Positions 1-12,428 of a DNA stretch of 64,000 bases are shown piece after piece; within the stretch, counting starts at the first letter, position 1; each line of letters begins with the position of its first letter. The stretch is taken from positions 744,001 to 808,000 of the forward strand of contig JAIWNF010000019.1 in NCBI GenBank assembly GCA_025093555.1, given 5' to 3'. The translations under genes were made by a program, and so were the position numbers. The notes beneath the pieces were generated by a model. That model did not search any database and was not told the DNA's origin. It saw nothing but the letters and a program-made list of their open reading frames with translations. The DNA is from Circinella umbellata. Lineage: Eukaryota > Mucoromycota > Mucoromycetes > Mucorales > Lichtheimiaceae.

Positions 1-890
1 CCGCATCTACCTCATTTGAAACCAACACTACTTTTGCATCTACATTCGATAGTCAACATAATAATATCAACAATAACAACAACTGGTTGAATTTTCCCGT
101 TCATCCATTAAATACCAGTGACGAACAACCCCGGCTCGTCATAAGCGGCGACGATTCAGTGTCGCGTAGAAAATCATGTCCAGCTAATACATCTACACAA
201 CAACAATACCAAGCAGATCAATCTTGTCTTTTGGCTGCCCAATATTCTTTAAATGTTCCTCAAACTTGGTCTGATGAGGTAGGATTCTTTTTTCTTTTTT
301 GATTATTTGTTTTCGTGATTTTTGAATGTGAGTTTAAGAATATCAGAACCAAACTATATACTAAAACAACTTTTTCTTTATCTTAGTCCAAGGAGCGACG
401 TTGGTCTGAAAATGACGTGACTTCGTGGGATAATATTTCTAACAACAATAACTGCTGCAACTTTTCAGGTTGCAATGATCTTCGAAGGGATTGGTCACTT
501 GAAGCCTGTTCTCCTTTACCTGATCAGATTTCTATGGACTTTTATCCTTTACAAGATATGCCTTTGGGTTATCCCCCTGTACCTGCAACAGCAGCTACTA
601 ATAATACCGTTGCTATTACTGAATCGATGCCTTCAGTAGTGACACAACCGCAACAATATACTCCACCACTTGGTTCTTCTTGTTCTGCTTCTACCGTCTC
701 GAATTCTGTCACAGGATCCCCTATCTCAATGGATGGTTATTATGAGAATAACAACACTAATAAGGGAGGTTGTTTTGATTGCTTGACACTTCAACATCCC
801 TCCACTACTACTACTACATCTCAACCCGTACAACAATCATCCTCTAACACTTCTGTTGCTGAAGCCATTTTTACATCTAATTTTGCCTAA
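1..890 (+). CDS. 3' part of an unrecognised low-complexity Ser/Asn/Gln-rich protein (5' end outside window)
   Basis: The frame is open from base 3. The likely model is an exon to 278, an intron at 279-386 (GT...AG, 108 bp) and a last exon at 387-890 ending in TAA. The intron is phase 0, so the frame runs straight from ...TWSDE into SKERRWSENDVTSWDN. The visible product is rich in Ser, Asn, Thr, Gln and Pro, has a short basic patch (VSRRKSCP) and ends TSNFA. No catalytic motif, membrane segment or known domain is visible. Such composition is typical of disordered tails of fungal transcription or signalling regulators, but that is only a guess. It converges with DIS3 downstream. The gene is partial, so its start and N-terminal domains cannot be judged. 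Confidence 0.7.
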
Positions 891-1807
891 TCTATTTCAT
901 AGATATACTTTCTTTTTTATTAGCACACACACACTCTCTCTCTCTCTCTCTCTCTCATTCTTCTATTCTTAGCTATTTATTTCCTTCTCGTTTTTTTTCA
1001 CGTCATACATCATACAAATACCTTAATCACCAAAAAAAAAACTTACACATACTTTTTTTGTTTTGCACAATTAATTTTCCCCATGCTTTCTTTTTTTATA
1101 TCATTTAATTTATTTATTTTTTGTTCCAGCAAAAAAGCAATTTACTTTCAAAAACAATCTACTTCCTTCATCTCGTTATTTTCTCTCTCTCCCTCTCTCC
1201 TCAAACACATAGCAACCACCTTTTTTTTTTCTTCTATTTCATTCATACGTATTATGATATTTTTCGCTTTTATGCCCATGACTTTACAATTCTCTTTAAT
1301 TTTTCTTTTTGCATATCCTCCTCTCTTCTCTATGTCTCATCAAGAGAAACAAAGCCGAAAAGAGTCGAAGGAATTTGTTTTCCTTTTATTTTTTTTTCAT
1401 TTTCTTTTTTGTAAATCCTAGGGACAGGACGTCAAAAACCCATACCCTGCAAAAATTCCTGTAATTACCATAATTTATTTATTTATTTTCAAGGGACCAT
1501 AATTTATTCATTTTTATTTTTATTTATTTTTCATTTTATTTTATATTTACATCCCATTTCACAATACACATATACAGTAACAATTTATTTTATTTATTTT
1601 TTTCGCATTTTATATAAAGAATTATGATTATATAAACAAACAAATACAAATACAAATTTTGCATTATAAAAACAAAGGAATCCAAGTTAATTTTTTATTT
1701 TAATTTTTTATTGTTTCGATGAAATGATGACAAATGATGAAAAGAAAGAAAGGTTTTTTTGTATGTGAACAGGGAAGATGATGATATATTGAGAATAATT
1801 AGCTATT
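891..1807. other. Convergent intergenic region between the left-edge gene and DIS3
   Basis: No gene is seen. The stretch holds the 3' flanks of two convergent genes. It begins with CA and CT microsatellites near 926-956 and continues as very T-rich sequence with several TTTATT runs. Open frames here are low-complexity Phe/Ser strings produced by pyrimidine runs. Confidence 0.6.
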
Positions 1808-4800
1808 TTAATTTTTTACTTTTTTCTGTTTTGAATCATTATTATCGTTACTTTGTGCTTCCGATGATTTACGTTTAAGTGTTACTAACTCACTTACACC
1901 TTCGACAAAAGGTTCTGCAAGACGCATTCGCATTTTTTGTCTCATTCCTTGTTCATCTCCTTCTACACATATTTCTACCTTGACAGTATCAAACATTTTG
2001 ATTACTACATCACCTGCAACAAGAGAATTATGTTCTTCATTATATTCAAAAGGTGATGGTTCGCCAGGCTTTTTGCTTGTATATACAATACTTTCAATAC
2101 CATATCTAGTCATAATCAAGTGAATTAGTAACTACCTATCTTTTTTTTTATAAATATATATATATTTTTTAAAGAAAAAAAACTTACTTTGGAGCAAGAA
2201 CAACAAAACCATTTTTAAGAACACGGATAACCCGGCCTTCTTCAATTTGGACCTTATTTTTGAAAAACATGTTTGTATATAATTCAACAGAACTACGACC
2301 TGCTTGCTGTGCCATTCTATGACGATGGTTCAAAACTAATATATCATTCATTGAATTAGATTAATATTACTTGTTATTCAAATAGTTTAGAGCTAACGTA
2401 TATTACTAATAGTCTTTTCTTACCATCACATAATTCTTTCATCTTGGTTTTATCGATAAGTTCTTGACCATAAACAGCATCGGGGTCAATACTAGCCTGT
2501 AATAATCGATGTACAATGACATCTAATTGAAAAATGATGATAAGAATATTTCCATTAGAAAAGAACACGTTAAGGTTATTATAATACTCGGGTTAATAAT
2601 AAAAAGTGCTATTTACCAGAATAACGACGAATAGGTGATGTGAAATGAGTGTAAATGGGTGTGGCAAGACCATAATGTCTAAATTCGGGTTCAGATTCTG
2701 TTCCAGAACAAAAATATTGAGCTTGCATCATGCAACGAGTTGTCATGATTCGCACTAGTTTGTTGAAATAAGGATCATTTGGTAGCTATAAAATAAGAAT
2801 TAAAGACTTAGTAACTAACTAATCAATTATAAAAACATGTTTTTCATTCTTTTCAAGAACACCACTACTGATTCGAATCCCATCATAAAAATAACAATAA
2901 TAATTTACCACTGCCTTATCTAACGAATCGGCTAATGCCTTTGAGGTTTCAACATCAAGTGAAATATTCACTTCAGATAATGCTTTTCGAAGCGTATCAA
3001 AATTATTAGTAGGAGGGGCTGAATGCTTACGAAGCATAGCAGACATTGGAAATTTAGAATATATCTTCTCAGCAACCGAGATATTGGCGAGTAACATGAA
3101 TTCTTCAACAAGGGCATTTGTTTCTTTCAATTCCTTCATTTCAACATCGACTGGATCTTGTGAATCGTTCTCAAGGTTAAATCGGACTTCAGGACTAGAT
3201 AAAGTTAGGGCACCACGATCGATTCGCTTTTGACGAAGCTTTTTGGCAATTGAATTGAGCACGCGGATACCTTTAGTAACATCGTCTTGCATACGTCTAA
3301 AACAATAAAATTACAAAGTAAAAAAAAAATAACATCCACAGAAAAAGAACGGGGGGGGGTAAAAGGTTGGGAGATAGAAAGTAAAAAAAAATTGCGATAG
3401 AAGGAATAATAATAAGTAAAATTTTCGGTTGTGTTTTTTTGTTGAGGAGGGGGGCAAGGGCGGTAGGAGAGGAAAGAAAGAGGAGTTAATAAGAAAATCC
3501 CTCATTATTGTTTCGTTTAATATTAATATTAAATTTAATAACTTACTCGTCATCAATACGGTTTTGTGCCTCCTCATAAGTAAATGAATGTTTTGATAAA
3601 ATGACACTCTTTGCAAAGTCCACATTGATGATCTCCGCATCTTCATTGATTTCCCAAATACAGGAGAAAGCAAGACGTTCCACATTCGATCTTAAGGAGC
3701 ATAAGTCTATCGAAAAAAAAAAAAAAAAAAGAAAAAAAGAAAACTGTTATATAAAATCTCATATAATCACAATAATTATGTTCCCTTTTCAACTTACTAG
3801 TTCCGAGTAACGACGGAAGCATATCAATGCGTTTGTCTACTAAATAAACTGATGTACCCCTGTTCGCCGCCTCCTCATTCATTGCTTGCTCAGGTTTCAC
3901 AAAATATGTAACATCAGCAATATCTAAGAGTGTTACACATATGCACACACAACACATCAACATTAATTTTAATATTTGTTTGTTTGTTTTTCCAGCATTA
4001 ATTTGTATCATTGAAAAATAATCGCGAAATAGGAATATTATATAACTTACGAACACCAATTTCATAATTGCCATTTTCAAGTGGTCGGACGTGGAGTGCA
4101 TCATCAATATCAGTACATCCTATTAAGAAGATCATTATAATTGTTTTTTTTTTTTGTTCAGTTAGTTTCTATTTTCAAATCTTTTTTTTTTTTGTCTTGG
4201 CTAAAATAACTAATTTACCTGGAGGATCAATACTGCATACATTCAGATGACGTAAATCACGACGATTTTCATTCTTTAAATGTTCTTCTGTAACAACCCA
4301 TTGATCGCCTTCAACCGGCAGATCATCTAAAACACGTTTAGAAAATTCTTGATAAGGTACGTCGTGTTCCAATAATAAAACTTCAGTTTCGGTTTCTCGG
4401 TCACCAGATGATCCAAGTGTTTTAACAAAATGGCCCATTGGAAGTCTATTATATTAAACATAATCAATAATTTAAGTCCCTTATTACTTATTTGCTTGAT
4501 GCTTTTACAGAAAAAAAAAGGAGAGGGGGAGGGAGCAGAAAATCAACCAAGTAATAACTTACACCGAATTAACTGGCCAACTATCCACAGCAACAACAAT
4601 ACGTGCTCCTAACAAGCTATGAGCCTGTGTTGTTTTAATCTTGACTCCCGGGATTCTTCTGTCAATAGCACGAAATATAACATTTTCAGGAGCAGTAGAA
4701 CCGGCTTTTGAATGGACAGATTTCTTGACAATAAAACCACAATATCTAATTAATTGATTACAACAACCCCACACATACACCCCCGAAAATAACATGAGTT

Positions 4801-5254
4801 TATTAAGAATAACCTGTTTATGCATGAAATACAGAAAATAATAATTATGTAACTTACTGTCTCCATTTCTTTCGAATAACACCAACAATTTTACCAGTAG
4901 GTTCACCCACTTGGTCAGGATCATTATCCTCCCCATTAACGTCTTTCATATTTACATCTAAAGATTCTTCACCAAACATCTTTTCTTCATCTTCTTCATC
5001 TTCCACTGCCAATGATGTATTCTTTTTCCATTGATCTTTAGGAAGAATTTCAACAGCTACAATATCTCCTTGAATACATCGGTTCATATTTTTACGTCCA
5101 AGAATATAAATTGTTCGAGGTTCTCCATCCATTTCGCCATAGATAGTACCCTATTTATATAGTCCACCCGTCCATCCATTATACATGTTAGTTTATGCCT
5201 ACCAATTGCTTTTTTTTTTGTTTGTTTCTAACATCGATCCATATCAATCATTCG

Positions 5255-5288
<34 letters not shown>

Positions 5289-6533
5289 TCCAAAACATTA
5301 TGTTGACTGATATTTAAAGTGCCTTGAACCAAACTTCCTTTCTTGATACCATTTGCAATTTGAGCTGCTGTTTTGTGCTATAACCAAATAAAATATATAT
5401 ATGAGATAATGTAAATTTCCTTATGTCAGATAATAGAGTTTTTTTTAAAAATTTTGAGTTACCTCTTCATATACAATCTTATCTTTTTCGGCAGAATTAT
5501 CTTTAGGTGCTGCAAGCATATCCAATAATTCTGGCACATCCTTCATACCTTCCACGTAATTACGTACTGTATGTAAAGTTTAAAATCAGTTTAATTGTTA
5601 CAATCTCCATCCATCAAGGGAATAGATAGATATAAATTTACCTGAAGAAGATCTAATACCGGTAGCCGATGCCTTTTCACGATTTGCACGATCGTCACTT
5701 AACATAAGAGTTTCAATTCCTTGACTCTTCAAATGATTGGAATACCATTGTGTTCCCACGCGAATAGCTAATAATAATAATCATAATAGTAGGATTGATA
5801 TATAAATATAAGATCCACTTTGAAAAAAAAATACATCTCTCCTATCCTTTTTTTTGTTTAATATACCTCTATCATTTCGATCATTTGGTGTTTCATCCTT
5901 CAACTTTTCAAGATATGTATCTCTATAATTATAAAGTAAGGTTGGTAATTAATATATAAAAAGTCTCTCTTTCTCGGGTTTTCTTCATCCATCCAAATAA
6001 TTAATTAAATTATACCTATGATGTTCGTTCGCAAACATATAAAATCGTTTATTTGAATCATTCAACATAGCGTTTAATCGATTATAAATAGGAAGACTAA
6101 GATGTTTGACTTCTTCACGAACCGTTTGTAATACAATGACATCCTTGATCCCCGGGTGTTCCATAATGTCAAGCTAATATATAGTTGTTGGTTTTTTTTT
6201 CGATCAATAATGATAATAAGTATAATGAATCGATCGTCAGTGGATTTAGAAAAGTAAAAAAAACCTTTCAAAAGGTCAAGTTTCGACTCGAAGCGATCTT
6301 TATTTTATTTTTACCTGATTCATAAAAACATTGGTGTCGGGTATGATATAATGAGGATACTTGATATTCATTGTACTTCGTGGTGTACGTGAAAGAACAG
6401 GTGGACTATGCTGTTCACAGATCGTACATGCTTGCGAAGAGCATGGAATATCATCGCGTAAATAATGTTCTTTGACAACTTTGACAACGTTGCCTTTACG
6501 TGTACGTTTAACAAAAGACTTGGATCGCAACAT
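1808..6533 (-). CDS. DIS3: DIS3/Rrp44, catalytic 3'-5' exoribonuclease and endonuclease of the RNA exosome
   Basis: Product of 970 aa in 17 exons: complement(1808..2105, 2188..2335, 2424..2522, 2617..2785, 2909..3296, 3547..3706, 3798..3923, 4051..4119, 4219..4445, 4563..4745, 4858..5150, 5288..5377, 5463..5566, 5642..5767, 5867..5922, 6016..6173, 6315..6533). The N-terminus has a CR3-type Cys motif (C31, C36, C39) followed by a PIN domain starting IIPDTNVF, with Asp66 as an expected metal ligand. Cold-shock-type OB folds follow, then the RNB domain with its catalytic signature [11 protein letters not shown] near residues 485-496, then an S1-like C-terminal fold and a Lys-rich tail. Yeast Dis3 is about 1000 aa, so length fits. 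In the family this protein degrades and processes RNA with the exosome core in nucleus and cytoplasm. The start is the ATG before LRSKSF. A long T run (about 5258-5285) lies in one intron. Confidence 0.95.
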
Positions 6534-9500
6534 GATTCTAAATGACTTTTTTAAAAAAAAAGAAATGTGCTATCAAAGATCTCCAAAAAAAAAGCGTTGC
6601 TTTAAAAATGTTAAATTTAATAACGCTTTATGAAAAAAAAAATGAGCCACAACTGCTTGAAGTTAGATATCTATTACTATTATATATAGAGGCTCTAGAT
6701 CAGATCAACTTTATCTATAGAGATTATCGAATTGATACCATCTTTATAATAGCTTTAGTGCAGATTGATATTTTTGATATAAATGTATAAGTGATATTTA
6801 TATGTTGATCTACCAAAAACTAGTGTAAGCTATATTCAATAAGTACAAAGGTCAATGCTAACTTACGATTTGTATGAAAGATATTAATTACAGAAGTAGG
6901 TTACTAACAAACTGGTCATGTATTCTATATATTATTAGATACTAAGCAGCAGGTGTTAAGTACATGGCAACGCTTATTAGTAACCTTAGTCTGGTGGTTG
7001 GGACAATGCCATTATAATAAATATATATACTAATATAGCTCGCACAACTCTCGTAGATAAATCTGTATTTTTTAACAATAAACAAATGTACTCTCTGCCA
7101 TAATCGTAAAAAAAAGTATAATAATATGTTGGTACGTAATAAGTGAGTATCGTTGGTATCATACCATAGTATGATAAAAGTCACACAGACCATAGAAAAC
7201 TTCACTTATGTAGACATTTACGTACTATATATTATAGAAATCACAATTTCTATTTCTAACAAACTTTGCTCTCTTCACTTCTACATATCGCTTATTATAG
7301 TAGTATAAAATGATACATTAATGCATGTAAGAGAGAAAACTTTTTAGGAAGAGCTCCTATATGACAACTGCCCAATGCAGAGCTCCTTTTAAAAAAAAAC
7401 TCCCCCCTTAGGTACTATTGAGAAAAAGCATTATGGTCAAAGCTCAAAAGGTTTCCATTAAACTATCGCCCATGAGTATCTGTTACTAAGAAAAAAAAGA
7501 CTCAATAACATGCTCGTTGGCAATGGTAACATTGGATAGTAACCACTTCATGGTGAGAGAAAAAAAAGATTTGTGTCATAGTAACAGAAAAAAAAATTGA
7601 CTAATCTATATAGTAGAAGAGCAAGGGCGCAAAAGATTTACAAAAGCACAGATTCCACTATTTTTCTTCTATGACTCCTATTTTTTATATCATTATATAT
7701 CTTCCATACTATTTATCATCCTTCACCCTTCACCCTTCACCCTCGCCTCTTTTTTTTTGTCTTATTGTTAGTACGTATATCTGGTTGCCATGTACTTTAC
7801 CTCACGACGACTAATATGTAATTTTTTTTTTAAGTAGTGAAACTATTGTTACATCTTTTCAGTAAAGGATACTAAACAATTTTAAATGTTTTCACTAAAA
7901 TCAGCTGTTGAAAATAATCTGTTGTGTTGTGACATATAATGAAGTGATTTTTTTACAAGTTTTTGATTTATTACGTACCAAAGGATTCACGAGAGCAAAA
8001 AACAGATCCTCTTCTACTTACACTCCTTACGTTATTTTGATAAAAGTTTGTAACAAGGTAAACAAAAAAGCATTGCCAAAATACATTTTACTAAAAGTTG
8101 GTTTATTATACTATATCAAATCAATAGTAGGAAAGTATCTTTTGATGGGGCACATCGAACAAATACTAAGAATGACATTGTTTTTTTTTCACTATTTTTA
8201 AAAAGATTTACCATCAATAATATAGTAGTTTCGTATTATGACGTACCATCGGTTCTGCTGTATAAAGATATTTTACGTATATCGATAATATATCTCTATG
8301 CGCAAATGAGTTTTTTTTTCTATTTATAATTTTGGTTAACTACGCGCTATTTATAAAGAAAACCATGTACTTAGTATTGTGCTTTCTGAAAATTCAACAT
8401 CTATGTACGTATACATAGACCAAGAGACGTGTCTTTCGATTGTGTTGAAACTAAAATCCCAGTTTAACTTTTGTAATACTAAAGATCTTACACCGCACTC
8501 CAGCGTATATCAAACATGAACAAAGAAAAAATTTTCTACTTGTTAAGATGGGAATACCGTTTACCAAAAAAGAAAAAAAAATCTCCAACGAAATCGGAAC
8601 TTATTTTCATTGGTTGTTAGCGTATCACTCCACCGGTGGTCTGTGCACAATAATAATGTTGGAAAAGAAAAAAATATATTGTGATAGTAATTTACATGTT
8701 GAATAAAAAGTAGTATAAAAAAGAAAGAAAATATCTTTTGAACGAACTTGGTGTCAAAACAAAAAAGACAAACATAAAGAGTGTATCATTTTTACTTCAT
8801 TTTTCACGATAAATAAAAGATTGAAACCTGTGAGCCTGCGTTAATTAGTTAAATTGATAACTTCCAAGTTTGTTCATCGTCTTCCTTTTTTTTTATTGGA
8901 TTTGTGTCTTACTTCTCTTTCGCTTTCGTTGCTTTGTATGATTTTGATAATCATTGTTCTTAGCTTGCACTCCTCCGTCGTCTTGTAATAACGTTATTTC
9001 TTCAAAAATAGTCTTTCTAGTTGATTGTTTTCTATTTCGAATGGCATCCTGCCTAATTAACTGAAGAACATAATAACCTCTACGTATAACAGACAGAATA
9101 AAAGTTTGAAATAGGGACAACGAATTGCTCAGAGAGCAACTAGTCAGGATGGTTTTTGTAATGTTAGAATAGAAGTAGAACATTAGTTGTGTTTGATGTT
9201 TTTATTGCTCATTTATAAAAAAAATATAAAAGATAAATCAACAGTTGATTTTTCAGTAATATATGTGAAAAAGAAAAATTATATTGATACGGTAAAGCGA
9301 AAACATTACCACTTTAGAGATTTACCATTTTGTCATGGCACAGAAATAAGAAACGCAAAGATAGGGATATTGGTGCCGATTTCTTTATATGGACCGGCAA
9401 TCATTTATCATAAATAGTTCTGATTCTGTATATAGCTCGTCCTTAACAAGAAAACAAATATTTATGAGAAGCAACCAAAGGTTTTTTTTGAAGGGGAGAG

Positions 9501-10714
9501 GTATGTCAAGTCATGATGTTCGATTTTTTTTTTATTTGATCAAGAAAAATATCTTATCAACCTGTGATAGCGGCTATGATTCATTGATGGTGTTAAAATA
9601 TGTTTTTCTAGTTTGAAGATTCTGAATAAAAATAAATCAATTGGGTATTCTGTTTTTTCTTTAATGATTTTATATCCCAAATTTCTGTATTAAAGAAAAC
9701 TTCGTTGTTGCGTGAGAACTGTTTGAATGGTGCTTGAATGAGACTTTAATAATGCTTGAATGATGTTTAATTCTAATAATGTTTATAAATGATGCTTGAA
9801 AAACATGATATTTGAATAAATATATTTAATATATATGAAGAATAATTCATTCTTTCTCAAGCATTGTTCAAAATATAAAAGTTATATCAAATTTTTATGT
9901 TTTGGATAATTATTAGTAAATGTTGCCGCAGCATTATGTAAATGGTTGCTATCGATAACAATTTTTTTTTCTTTGGTTATCTCATATCTAATAGAAATAA
10001 TAAACTCAACCAAAAAAAAAGGTCGCCAAAAGTTACTGTAATCACGTAAAAACGTGTGTGTATACTATGAAGAAATTCAATAGGTTCAAAAGATTTTTTT
10101 TAGGTTCGGATAATAGAACCAGTTATTTATCTGACAGGTGATAAAAAAAATAAAGATCGCCCGGTATAAATCGGATTATATTTATTTATAGTTTAGTTTT
10201 TTTATATTACAATTGTAAAGATCCTTTTAGCTTCGACCAATGCTTCTGTACAACATAAAAAAACCATGCGGGTTTTTTTATATAGTATTTACACGTGGCT
10301 TTTTTTTATTTCATTTTAAAGAAAAAATCGCGGGTAAAAAAAAAACATATCTCGGGAAGATGCGGTAAAAATAAAATAGACCCAAAAAGTCCAAATCTCC
10401 GGGTATTTGTTGTCAATTAAAAAAAAAAAAACTTAAGCGGCGAAACAATTGGAAAAAATATATTGATTAAATAATGATAAAAGAAAGATTTATTGAGAAA
10501 ACAATTATTAAGGGAGATATAAATAAATGGAAAAGTGTACATACTAATAATAATATAATATAAATGAAATGAATAAGATAGTAAGAATGAATGGATTGGG
10601 GAATGCAAAAGCTAATAATAATAATAATAATAATAAAACTGAATATAATAATAATGATGGCATGGGTTATATAATAATGATATGTACAAATACAAAGATA
10701 TAGTGAAGCATAAA
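6534..10714. other. Gene-poor AT-rich region between DIS3 and an arrestin gene
   Basis: I see no supportable gene in about 4.2 kb. It contains many A/T homopolymers, a short array of CTTCACC-like units near 7720-7745, and scattered TACGTA palindromes (for example 7219 and 8406). The least noise-like frame is on the minus strand at 8893-9183, ending in a basic Lys/Arg/Gln-rich tail, but it has no recognisable domain, no convincing promoter and no splicing partner. It could be an old gene fragment or chance. Confidence 0.5.
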
Positions 10715-12190
10715 TTAAGATGCAGTTTCGACTGTGGTTTCTGGAAGATAGTTCGGTACAGCTGGAAGTTGTTCCATTGATTGAAAATAACTAGGTGGTG
10801 TTTCAGCTGTATTATATGCAGGAGGGGTAGGTAAAGCACCATCCCAAACATGTTCCCGTGATGTGACCAGGACAGGGATCTCCAATGTGCATAATGTAAG
10901 ATGATGTGATTTTTCCTTACGCGATGAGGAGGGTGTTGAAGGTGTAATAGCACTAAAAGATGATCGGCGAGAAGATGCATTGCTTCGACTACCATGATTA
11001 TTTTCACCGTTATTTGTGGTACGTCGCAAGGAAAATATGGATGAAATAGATGAAGAAGAAGTTGAACGACTAAGAACAGGAGGTGTTGTTGGTTGTGATG
11101 CAGGTGGGGAAAGTAACGTTGTTGATGTGGTAGTACCAACTGCGGCTGCAGCTGTTGTAAAAGCATGTTCAATTTGTTGTACGCTTAATTTATGATTGTC
11201 ACTGTCGTCATCTTCATTGTCACTTTCATAACATGATGATGCTGGTGTAATTGTAGGATATTGTTGTTGATTACGACGTTCTTCTTCTACCATCATATTT
11301 ATAATCACAGAATGCTTGACATCAATTAGTCGCGTTGAATTATCAGCATTTACCCGTGGACATAATCGAAATACAGCATTATAATTATGTGGTGCTTCTG
11401 AATTATAATCTGGTGATTGAGATGGATGAAAGGTACTCCATCCAAGTGGATAGACTTCGTCGATCTTGCTACATGGTTGATATGTCAGGGAACGTTCACC
11501 TGTTGTTCGATAGCGTATCGTTTCTCGTAAGGCACATGTCACTGATTTAACAGCTTGTGTTTCTGGACGACCCAAATTCATGTTAACATTCAAACGAACA
11601 AGGCCACCTTCACGATGAGTCATGCTTGTTGCCGTAGCTGAGTAAAGAAGCTGTTCGTGACGATTCGCACCTTCGACCGTTTCAGTCATATCGGCTGCGG
11701 TGGAAGAAGTAAAATCATCACCCAAAAGCGAACGACGTAATGTGATTTCTCGAGTAGAATGGATATCCGATGAAAAAGTAGGGCGAAACATTGTAGCTTG
11801 AAGACGGTAACGAATCATACCATACTTGCCACGAAAACTTGCAGGTAATGTAGATGGAAGATCAAAGGAGAATGGGTATTCATAAGTACCAGGTTCCAAA
11901 TGCCTGAGTTGACCATCATCACCAATGAATTGTTGACTTTTGTAATAGAGGGAACGGCTTTCGACCATTTCAGTAGAAGAGATAGGACTATTACCACGAA
12001 GATTGACTTTGTTCCGACCTTCAAACCATACAACTAAACGTCGTGCTTTGAGAGGTCGACGGATATGAACAATACAGGTTCCAGTTAAGGTGCATCCTTC
12101 TGATTCATCATCAGCGAATCCACGCATGATACCTGAAAATGAGGAGTCGATATCAAATTCTATGCTTGCAGCAGCGTCGTCTTTAGTCAT
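10715..12190 (-). CDS. Arrestin-domain trafficking adaptor (ART/alpha-arrestin family) with two PPxY motifs
   Basis: Single-exon gene of 491 aa. The N-terminal half reads as an arrestin N fold: SFSGIMRGFADDESEG, LTGTCIVHIRRPLKARRLVVWFEG, then EPGTYEYPFSFDLPSTLPASF and KYGMIRYRLQATMF, the usual arrestin strand order. A second, less conserved arrestin-like half follows, then a Ser/Thr-rich, probably disordered region (about 350-430). The C-terminus has two PPxY motifs, PPAY at 456-459 and PPSY at 465-468, the classic binding sites for WW domains of Rsp5/NEDD4 ubiquitin ligases. By family knowledge such proteins direct ubiquitylation and endocytosis of plasma-membrane transporters. The cargo is unknown. 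It lies 238 bp downstream of the Ku70 stop on the same strand. Arrestin identity is strong; the specific orthologue is not assigned. Confidence 0.88.
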   Translation of the reverse strand: MTKDDAAASIEFDIDSSFSGIMRGFADDESEGCTLTGTCIVHIRRPLKARRLVVWFEGRNKVNLRGNSPISSTEMVESRSLYYKSQQFIGDDGQLRHLEPGTYEYPFSFDLPSTLPASFRGKYGMIRYRLQATMFRPTFSSDIHSTREITLRRSLLGDDFTSSTAADMTETVEGANRHEQLLYSATATSMTHREGGLVRLNVNMNLGRPETQAVKSVTCALRETIRYRTTGERSLTYQPCSKIDEVYPLGWSTFHPSQSPDYNSEAPHNYNAVFRLCPRVNADNSTRLIDVKHSVIINMMVEEERRNQQQYPTITPASSCYESDNEDDDSDNHKLSVQQIEHAFTTAAAAVGTTTSTTLLSPPASQPTTPPVLSRSTSSSSISSIFSLRRTTNNGENNHGSRSNASSRRSSFSAITPSTPSSSRKEKSHHLTLCTLEIPVLVTSREHVWDGALPTPPAYNTAETPPSYFQSMEQLPAVPNYLPETTVETAS

Positions 12191-12428
12191 AGGTATAATA
12201 ATATATAATAGATGTGATAATAATAAATGGGCAGTAAATCCAAAAAAGAAAAATTAAAAGGAGAGAATTGAATTTTTTTATTTATTTAGAATACATCTTT
12301 TTTATAGCAAATGTAAAGAAAAAAAAAAAAAAATTGTTTCGGTCGATATTCCGATAGCGACTATCAAAGAAAAAATTTGTTTCATTTTGAAAATGTAGCT
12401 GTTTATGTAATCTTAGCTCCGTTGGGGG

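Noticed and set aside
1083..1421. Two overlapping Phe/Ser-rich open frames
   Set aside because: They come from pyrimidine-rich 3' flanking sequence.
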